Shown: positions 58,432 to 64,000 of the stretch, in pieces | How positions within the stretch are numbered: the first letter of the stretch is position 1 | Layout: every line of letters begins with the position of its first letter | DNA from: Janibacter massiliensis | GTDB lineage: Bacteria > Actinomycetota > Actinomycetes > Actinomycetales > Dermatophilaceae | Direction of reading: 5' to 3' | Assembly (NCBI RefSeq): GCF_900289115.1 | Contig: NZ_LT985196.1 | Coordinates: 1,744,080-1,808,079 of the forward strand | DNA: 64,000 nucleotides | Program-made: the position numbers and the translations under genes | The notes under the pieces: model-generated | What the model saw: the letters and a program-made list of their open reading frames with translations, nothing else | Told to the model about the DNA's origin: nothing | Databases searched by the model: none

Positions 58432-60149
58432 CGTGCAACCTCCACGTGCTGCAGGCCGGCCTCGTCGGCGAGCTCGTCGTCGTCCTCGTGGAACTCCAGC
58501 CGGCGGCGGCGGCTCGCGACCATCCCCTCGGGCCTGAAGCGCATCATCAGCACGAGCAGCAGGCCGAAGATGAGGAGGCGGTACTCGTTCAGGAACCGCA
58601 GCTTCTCCGGCATCATCTTCAGCAGGACCGCGCCGAGGAGGACACCGGCGACCGTTCCCATGCCGCCCAGGACCACGGCCGCGAGCAGGAAGGCCGACTC
58701 CAGGAACTGGTACTGGTCGGGACTCACGGAGCTGTCCTGGTGGGCCTTGATCGTCCCGGCCAGGCCTGCGAGGAAGGCGCCGCCGGCGAACGCGAGGAGC
58801 TTGAGCCCGAACACGTTGACGCCCATCGCCTCTGCTGCCCGCTCGTCCTCGCGGATCGCCACCCAACCGCGGCCGATGCGGCTGTCGTTGAGATGGGTGA
58901 ACACGAGGACGATGAAGGCCGTGAGGACGAGCAGCAGGAAGTAGTAGTTCGCGTACCGCCCGAGCGTGATGCCCAGGACCTCGTGCTTCTGCCCGAAGTC
59001 GAAGTCCGGGAGCCCGATCCAGTGACCCGGGATCACCAGGTCGGGGATGGCCGAGATCCCGTTGGGCCCGCGGGTGAGGTTCGGACCGTTCTTCCCGTCG
59101 AGGTTGAGCATCGTCAGGCGGAAGATCTCGCCGAACGCCAGCGTGACGATGGCCAGGTAGTCACCGGACACCCGCAGCGTCGGCGAGCCCACGAGGAGCC
59201 CGAGGCAGGCGGACACGAGGGCGCCGATGAGCATGACGACGAGGAACGGCGGCTTCCAGTGGACGGTCGTGGCGAAGATCGACGTCGACAGCATCGCGGC
59301 GACGTACGCGCCGGCCCCGAGAAAGGCGATGTAGCCCAGGTCGAGCAGGCCGGCGAGGCCGACGACGATGTTGAGCCCGATCGCGGTCGCGGCGAAGATC
59401 AGCACGCCGGAGGCGATCGACATGTTCGCATCGGACCCGTCCTGGGTGAACGGGAAGAGGAACGCCACGGCGAACGCGGCCAGGGTGAGCACCCGCCGGT
59501 GGCGCTGGGCGATCATCGAGAACCACTGGAAGAACCCCGCGCGGGCGAGGGCGGCGCACGCCACGATCGTCGCGACGATGAGCAGGACGAAGACCCAACC
59601 GTCCTTCTGCCCCAGCGCGTAGGCCGCGATGACGAGCGACGCGGCGAGCAGCGCGGCGATCGTGGCGATCTCGGCCCACCCGGGGATGCGTGCGGCGCGG
59701 AAGTCGTGAAGCTCCCGCTGCGGCAGGAGCAGACCGCCGGCCAGCACGAGGATCGCGCCGACCAGGGCGACCCACGCGCCCTCGTTCGCGTTGATCAGTC
59801 CGCCTGCCGTCGCGCTGATCGCCACGAGGGCGAGCAGCACGTACGCCAGTGCGCCCGCGCCCAGGGTGCGCAGCCCGAGCGTGACGTCGAGCCAGCGGCC
59901 GATGCGCCCGAGGGGACGCTCACCGAGCGTCAGGAGCACCGCGAGAGCGCCGAGTGCCATGGCGAAGATCTGGAGGGTCGCGGGCCAGAACCGGACCGCG
60001 ACATTGCCCAGGACGCGGTCGTCGAAGCACCAGGACAGCAGGCCGCTCACGACCAGCAGGACCCCGCCGGCGAGGGCGAGGGCCCATCCCGTCGTCGCGT
60101 GCCGCTCCCGGCCGTGGTCGGGGATGCGGGTGAAGGTCAGCGGCCTCAT
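58428..60149 (-). CDS. livM: Branched-chain amino acid ABC transporter permease LivM
   Basis: A 573-residue permease. The C-terminal part (about 250-545) is the normal LivM domain, with ATAIGLNIVVGLAGLLDLGYIAFLGAG, PTLRVSGDYLAIVTLAFGE and GRGWVAIREDERAAEAMGVN. The first 240 residues hold about six more helices not found in standard LivM of about 320-420 residues. The C-terminus is acidic and cytosolic. ATG 60149 overlaps livH by 4 bp. Confidence 0.93.
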   Translation of the reverse strand: MRPLTFTRIPDHGRERHATTGWALALAGGVLLVVSGLLSWCFDDRVLGNVAVRFWPATLQIFAMALGALAVLLTLGERPLGRIGRWLDVTLGLRTLGAGALAYVLLALVAISATAGGLINANEGAWVALVGAILVLAGGLLLPQRELHDFRAARIPGWAEIATIAALLAASLVIAAYALGQKDGWVFVLLIVATIVACAALARAGFFQWFSMIAQRHRRVLTLAAFAVAFLFPFTQDGSDANMSIASGVLIFAATAIGLNIVVGLAGLLDLGYIAFLGAGAYVAAMLSTSIFATTVHWKPPFLVVMLIGALVSACLGLLVGSPTLRVSGDYLAIVTLAFGEIFRLTMLNLDGKNGPNLTRGPNGISAIPDLVIPGHWIGLPDFDFGQKHEVLGITLGRYANYYFLLLVLTAFIVLVFTHLNDSRIGRGWVAIREDERAAEAMGVNVFGLKLLAFAGGAFLAGLAGTIKAHQDSSVSPDQYQFLESAFLLAAVVLGGMGTVAGVLLGAVLLKMMPEKLRFLNEYRLLIFGLLLVLMMRFRPEGMVASRRRRLEFHEDDDELADEAGLQHVEVAR

Positions 60150-61093
60150 GCGCGGTCCACCACCCGGGCACCGAGCAGCCCCTGCGGTCGGAAGACGAGG
60201 ACGAGGATGAGGAGGCTGAACGCCCACACGTCCTTCCAGGACGAACCGCCGAAGGTCCCGGGGATGTACTCGGTCGCCATGGCCTCGACGACGCCGAGGA
60301 CCAGACCGCCGAGGACGGCCCCACCGATGTTGCCGATACCGCCGAGCACCGCGGCGGTGAAGGCCTTGAGCCCGGCCATGAACCCCATCCTGAAGTTGAT
60401 GTTCGCGTTCATCAGACCCTGCGCGACCCCGGCGACCGCAGCGAGGGCGGCGCCGATGGTGAAGGCGATGACGATGATGCGGTCGACGTCGATCCCCATG
60501 AGGCGAGCGGTGTCGGGGTCCTGGGAGACCGCCTGCATGGCGCGGCCGGTCCGCGTGCGGTTGACGAACCACCACAGGAGGGCCGCGGCCATGAGCAGGC
60601 ACCCGATGGTGAAGAGCGCGGACCGCTGGATGACGACGGAGCCGAGGACGAACGGCTCTCCCGTGACCCCGTCGATCTGGGGGAAGACGATCTTCTTCTT
60701 CGCGGACGGGAGGTCGAGCCCGGGGATGCTGCCGTAGAAGAGGCGGATCGCCTCCTGGAGGAAGATCGAGATCCCGATCGCCGTGATGAGCGGCGCCAGT
60801 CGCGGAGCGTTGCGCAGCGGTCGGTAGGCCACGCGTTCCATGACCACGGCTGTTCCGACGGACGCGGCGACGGCACCCATGACGAGGATCGGGAGGACCC
60901 ACAGGGCGGTCTGCCCCTGGAACAGGAGGAGGTAGGTCGTCAGGGCGCCGAACGCGCCGATCATGAAGACCTCGCCGTGGGCGAAGTTGATGAGCTGCAC
61001 GATGCCGTAGACGACGGTGTAGCCGACGGCGATCAGGGCGTACAAGGACCCGATGGTCAGGCCGTTGACGAGCTGCTGGGCGAACTGATCCAC
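60146..61093 (-). CDS. livH: Branched-chain amino acid ABC transporter permease LivH
   Basis: A 315-residue permease with about eight helices: GLTIGSLYALIAVGYTVVYGIVQLINFAHGEV-type start, LITAIGISIFLQEAIRL, GRAMQAVSQDPDTARLMGID, and KAFTAAVLGGIGNIGGAVLGG. It pairs with LivM to form the channel. The start is GTG 61093. A 78-bp gap with a hairpin separates it from livK. Confidence 0.95.
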   Translation of the reverse strand: MDQFAQQLVNGLTIGSLYALIAVGYTVVYGIVQLINFAHGEVFMIGAFGALTTYLLLFQGQTALWVLPILVMGAVAASVGTAVVMERVAYRPLRNAPRLAPLITAIGISIFLQEAIRLFYGSIPGLDLPSAKKKIVFPQIDGVTGEPFVLGSVVIQRSALFTIGCLLMAAALLWWFVNRTRTGRAMQAVSQDPDTARLMGIDVDRIIVIAFTIGAALAAVAGVAQGLMNANINFRMGFMAGLKAFTAAVLGGIGNIGGAVLGGLVLGVVEAMATEYIPGTFGGSSWKDVWAFSLLILVLVFRPQGLLGARVVDRA

Positions 61094-61117
61094 GCCGCTC
61101 TCCTGGGGGTATCGGGG

Positions 61118-61151
61118 CGGTGGGAGGGCACCGTCGGGCGCCCTCCCACCG
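61118..61151 (-). terminator. Hairpin between livK and livH
   Basis: A perfect 12-bp inverted repeat (61118-61129 with 61140-61151; arm cggtgggagggc) lies 20 bp after the livK stop. Being inside the operon, it probably ends part of the transcripts or protects livK mRNA, giving more binding protein than permease. Confidence 0.65.
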
Positions 61152-61171
61152 TCAGAGGAGGTGGCGGCACG

Positions 61172-62401
61172 TCAGTCCTCGAACTCCTCGGTCTTCACGT
61201 CGGCCCACTTGCCGTCCTTGACCTGGTACACGGTGAGGACCCGGGTCGTCGTGTCGCCGTACTCGTCGAACGCGACCTTGCCGGTGACACCGTCGAAGGA
61301 GACGTCCTTCATCGCGTCGATCGTCGCCTGACGAGCCTCCTGGGGGCTCTCGGCGTCCTTGAGGGAGACCTTCAGCGCCTCGATGATCGCCCGCGCGGCG
61401 TCGTAGGAGTAGGCGCCGTAGGCCTCGTACGGGTCCTTGTACCCGGCGGCCTCGTAGTCGGAGATGAACTTCTTCGCCGACTCGAGCTTGTTCGTCGGGG
61501 CGCCGACGGAGGTCGCGCGGTCGCCCTCCGAGGACGTCCCGGCCAGCTTGACGAACTCCGGCGAGAAGATCCCGTCACCGCCCATGAGGGGGACCTTGAG
61601 CCCGGCCGCCTTCATCTGCTGGCTGAGCGGCCCGGCCTGCGGGTACTCGCCGCCGTAGTACACGGCGCCCGGCTTCTTGCTCTTCACCCGTGAGACGACG
61701 GCGTCGTACTTGTCGTCGTCCGGGTTGATCGTCTCGGCGGCGACGATCTTCCCGCCGAGCTTCTCGTACTCGGCCGTGAATGCCTCGGACAGGCCCTGGC
61801 CGTAGGTCTTCTTGTCGTTGATCGTCGCGACCTCGGTGATCTTCGCGGTCTCGTACAGGTACCGAGCGGCGAACGGGCCCTGCACCGCATCGGTCGTGCA
61901 GGTGCGGAAGTAGTTCGCGTAGGTGCGCTTCGGGTCCTCCTCCGGCTTGGGCCCGCGGGTGAGCGTCGGGTTCGTGTTGGCGGGGCTGACCATGACGACG
62001 TCCGCCTTGTCGAGGATCGGCTGGACGCCCTCCGCGACGGAGGAGTTCAGCGTGCCGACGACACCCGCGACCTGCTCGTCCGCGACGAGGTCGGTCGCGG
62101 CGTTCTGACCGGGCTCCTTGTTGCCCGTGTCGTCCTTCGGCTCGACCTCGATGGTCCAGCCGTCGAGCTCGCCCGACTCGTTCGCCTGCTTCGCGGCGAG
62201 CTCGACAGAGTGCTGGATGCCCAGACCGAGGGCGGACAGGTCGCCCGAGAGCGGGGCGATGACACCGATCTTGACGACCTTCTTGTCCCCGTCACCCCCG
62301 TCCGAGCTGTCCGAGCCGCCGCCGCGGGTGCCGCAGGCGGACAGTGCGAGGGAGGCGACGAGCATCGTCGCACCGACGGAGATGATGGATCGCTGGGACA
62401 C
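61172..62401 (-). CDS. livK: Branched-chain amino acid-binding lipoprotein LivK
   Basis: A 409-residue periplasmic-binding-fold type I lipoprotein. The signal peptide ends in the lipobox LSAC with C23, followed by a Gly/Ser/Asp linker (24-40) and the ligand domain: [62 protein letters not shown] and [16 protein letters not shown]. It should be lipidated by Lgt, encoded at 4914. GTG 62401 has GGAGGAA 4-6 nt upstream. It is the first gene of livKHMGF. Confidence 0.95.
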   Translation of the reverse strand: MSQRSIISVGATMLVASLALSACGTRGGGSDSSDGGDGDKKVVKIGVIAPLSGDLSALGLGIQHSVELAAKQANESGELDGWTIEVEPKDDTGNKEPGQNAATDLVADEQVAGVVGTLNSSVAEGVQPILDKADVVMVSPANTNPTLTRGPKPEEDPKRTYANYFRTCTTDAVQGPFAARYLYETAKITEVATINDKKTYGQGLSEAFTAEYEKLGGKIVAAETINPDDDKYDAVVSRVKSKKPGAVYYGGEYPQAGPLSQQMKAAGLKVPLMGGDGIFSPEFVKLAGTSSEGDRATSVGAPTNKLESAKKFISDYEAAGYKDPYEAYGAYSYDAARAIIEALKVSLKDAESPQEARQATIDAMKDVSFDGVTGKVAFDEYGDTTTRVLTVYQVKDGKWADVKTEEFED

Positions 62402-62464
62402 GGTTCCTCCACAGGGTCGTTGGGGCGTGGTTGCCCCGATCCCACGCCCGGCGCGGGTGGCCGA

Positions 62465-62507
62465 AGAGTACGGCGGGTCGGCGTGCGTGTGTCGTGCCGA
62501 ACGACAC
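62465..62507 (-). promoter_or_regulatory. Candidate livK promoter and operator
   Basis: On the minus strand TACTCT (62470-62465) is a plausible -10 box, about 64 nt before GTG 62401. Just upstream, gtgtcgtgccgaacgacac (62489-62507) is a perfect 7-bp inverted repeat with a 5-bp spacer that overlaps the -35 zone, as a repressor site would. In the leader, gggcgtgg (62423-62430) and ccacgccc (62442-62449) can form a hairpin. Confidence 0.45.
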
Positions 62508-62574
62508 CTCGTATCCGTCTCGTGACCTTCGTGGGAGGATCGGCCCCGACCGCAACTCGACCCCCTGGACGGCC

Positions 62575-63036
62575 ATGACCGACGACGCCCGCCCCGTGCC
62601 ATCCTCGATCCACGCCCCTCAGCCCGGTGGACCAGCCCGCCGCACGGTGCTCGGGGTCGCGGGCACGACCGGAGCCGCTGCCGCTCTCGGCGCCTGCGGC
62701 TCGGACGGTGCCGGCGGGACCTCGACAGGGGGCGCCACGGCAGGCGGAGCCTCCGACCCGGTGTCGGTTCCCGTCGCCGACGTGCCCGTCGGAGGGGGGA
62801 AGGTCGTCGGCCAGAGCGTCGTCGCCCAGCCGACGGAGGGGTCCTTCACCGCGTTCTCCTCGACCTGCCCGCACGCCGGCTGCGCGGTCTCGGAGGTGAC
62901 GAACGGGACGATCATCTGCCCGTGCCACGGATCGCAGTTCGACGCGAGCACGGGGGACGTCACCGGCGGACCCGCGACGGCGGGCCTCGAGAAGCGGACC
63001 GTACGGCGCACGGGCGACACGCTCGTCGTGTCCTGA
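62575..63036 (+). CDS. Rieske (2Fe-2S) protein, Tat lipoprotein
   Basis: A 153-residue exported iron-sulfur protein. The twin Arg R22-R23 ([10 protein letters not shown]) and the lipobox LGAC with C41 suggest Tat export and lipid attachment. After a Gly/Thr-rich linker the Rieske fold has CPHAGC (C98, H100, C103) and CPCHGS (C115, C117, H118), all ligand and disulfide positions of the bc1-like type. Its partner is unknown. ATG 62575 is divergent from livK and 18 bp ahead of uvrC; such genes often sit beside uvrC in actinobacteria. Confidence 0.92.
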   Translation: MTDDARPVPSSIHAPQPGGPARRTVLGVAGTTGAAAALGACGSDGAGGTSTGGATAGGASDPVSVPVADVPVGGGKVVGQSVVAQPTEGSFTAFSSTCPHAGCAVSEVTNGTIICPCHGSQFDASTGDVTGGPATAGLEKRTVRRTGDTLVVS

Positions 63037-63042
63037 GGTCCG

Positions 63043-63048
63043 TACCCT
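63043..63048 (+). promoter_or_regulatory. -10 box of uvrC (leaderless type)
   Basis: TACCCT is followed by 6 nt and GTG 63055. Confidence 0.45.
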
Positions 63049-63054
63049 CGAGCG

Positions 63055-64000
63055 GTGGCCGATCCGTCCTCGTACCGCCCCGCCCCGGGGTCGATCCCGA
63101 CCGACCCGGGCGTCTACCGGTTCCGGGACGAGCACGGTCGGGTCATCTACGTCGGCAAGGCGCGCTCGCTGCGGCAGCGGCTCTCGTCGTACTTCCAGGA
63201 CGTCGCCGGGCTGCACCCGCGCACCGCGCGGATGGTGCGCACCGGCGCGTCCGTCGAGTGGACCGTCGTCGCGACCGAGGTCGAGGCGCTCCAGCTCGAG
63301 TACGCGTGGATCAAGGAGTTCGACCCCCGGTTCAACGTCAAGTACCGGGACGACAAGTCCTACCCGTACCTCGCGGTGACGCTCGGCGAGGAGTTTCCCC
63401 GGGCCCAGGTGATGCGGGGGGAGAAGCGCACGGGCACGCGGTACTTCGGGCCGTACACCCACGCGTGGGCGATCCGCGAGACGCTCGACCTGCTGCTGCG
63501 CGTCTTCCCCGTCCGGACGTGCAGCGCCGGGGTGTTCCGGCGCGCCGAGCAGGTCGGACGCCCGTGCCTGCTCGGGTACATCGACAAGTGCAGCGCGCCG
63601 TGCGTTGGGCGCGTCGACGCCACCGAGCACCGTCGGATCGCGACCGAGCTGTGCGACTTCCTCGCCGGGGACACCGGCCGCTTCGTCCGGTCCCTCGAGC
63701 GCGAGATGAAGGCTGCCTCCGACGCGCTCGACTTCGAGCGGGCCGCCCGGCTGCGCGACGATCTCGGCGCCCTCAACCGGGCGATGGAGAAGTCGGCCGT
63801 CGTGCTCCCGGACGGCACCGACGCCGACGTCTTCGGCCTCGCCGACGACCCGCTCGAGATCGCCGTGCAGGTCTTCCACGTCCGCGGCGGCCGGATCCGC
63901 GGCCAGCGCGGGTGGGTCGCCGAACGTGACGCCGAGAGCCTGGCCGACCTCGTCGAGGGTCTGCTCCAGCAGGTGTACGGCGGGGACGGGGGAGAGGGTG
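63055..64000 (+). CDS. uvrC: Excinuclease ABC subunit C (5' part, cut by window end)
   Basis: The first 315 residues of UvrC, the nuclease that cuts on both sides of damage marked by UvrA and UvrB. The GIY-YIG domain has [19 protein letters not shown], followed by [40 protein letters not shown], a Cys-rich segment ([19 protein letters not shown]), and the UVR motif [14 protein letters not shown] for UvrB binding. The C-terminal RNase H-like and HhH parts lie beyond 64000. GTG 63055 follows a leaderless -10 box. uvrB, uvrA and uvrC are all within 15 kb. Confidence 0.96.
   Translation, partial: MADPSSYRPAPGSIPTDPGVYRFRDEHGRVIYVGKARSLRQRLSSYFQDVAGLHPRTARMVRTGASVEWTVVATEVEALQLEYAWIKEFDPRFNVKYRDDKSYPYLAVTLGEEFPRAQVMRGEKRTGTRYFGPYTHAWAIRETLDLLLRVFPVRTCSAGVFRRAEQVGRPCLLGYIDKCSAPCVGRVDATEHRRIATELCDFLAGDTGRFVRSLEREMKAASDALDFERAARLRDDLGALNRAMEKSAVVLPDGTDADVFGLADDPLEIAVQVFHVRGGRIRGQRGWVAERDAESLADLVEGLLQQVYGGDGGEG

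Noticed and set aside
62423-62449. Riboswitch or attenuator in the livK leader
   Set aside because: Only one 8-bp hairpin is seen, with no leader peptide rich in Leu/Ile/Val codons and no known aptamer motif.

Overview
The window is very GC-rich chromosomal DNA (GTG starts are common, most genes abut or overlap) from an actinobacterium, most likely a Micrococcales-type lineage. The core order trpCBA - lgt - gltBD - pyk - pdtaR - polA - rpsA - coaE - uvrB - uvrA - uvrC resembles the order I recall from Streptomyces and mycobacteria. I cannot name a genus. Bases 1-66 appear not to be biological: they match a degenerate Illumina Nextera adapter, so the left edge is probably a contig end lying inside an IS481-family element.

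Layout: 67-608, 5' part of an IS481-like element whose transposase has a CT-slippage frameshift, ending beside the trpC promoter. 624-4870, translationally coupled trpC-trpB-trpA followed by a MauE/DoxX-type membrane protein and a DsbA-like thiol oxidoreductase. 4914-11942, lgt and glutamate synthase gltBD. 12047-18342, pyk, tRNA-Leu(CAA), pdtaR, a DUF554 protein, a PaaI-like thioesterase and polA.

18349-44939 is a 26.6-kb envelope-glycan locus between polA and rpsA. It holds a GDP-mannose pyrophosphorylase-like enzyme, two membrane acyltransferases, a flippase, a GT2 and two GT4 glycosyltransferases, two giant AftD-like GT-C proteins, a third GT-C-like membrane protein coupled to a DUF2613 micro-protein, three methyltransferases, a D-manno-heptose module (HddA, GmhA, GmhB), a DUF3068 protein and a UDP-xylose synthase-like enzyme. 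Together they look able to supply GDP-mannose or GDP-heptose and UDP-pentose, assemble a glycan, flip it, extend it outside the membrane, and decorate it with acyl and methyl groups.

44946-56811 returns to housekeeping: a methyltransferase, rpsA with a textbook -35/-10 promoter, a coaE-GrpB fusion, uvrB, a yybP-ykoY (Mn2+) riboswitch ahead of terC, an EamA transporter, an MBL-fold hydrolase and uvrA with a long basic tail. 56813-62401 is a complete branched-chain amino-acid ABC transporter (livKHMGF, minus strand). A Rieske lipoprotein and the 5' part of uvrC close the window.

A window-wide feature is a TANNNT -10 box ending 6-8 nt before the start codon in ten genes (trpC, lgt, pyk, polA, the 21356 gene, the 33832 gene, coaE, uvrB, uvrA, uvrC), the pattern expected for leaderless transcripts. 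There is no gene-free stretch over 300 bases, and I saw no CRISPR array, prophage or rRNA.
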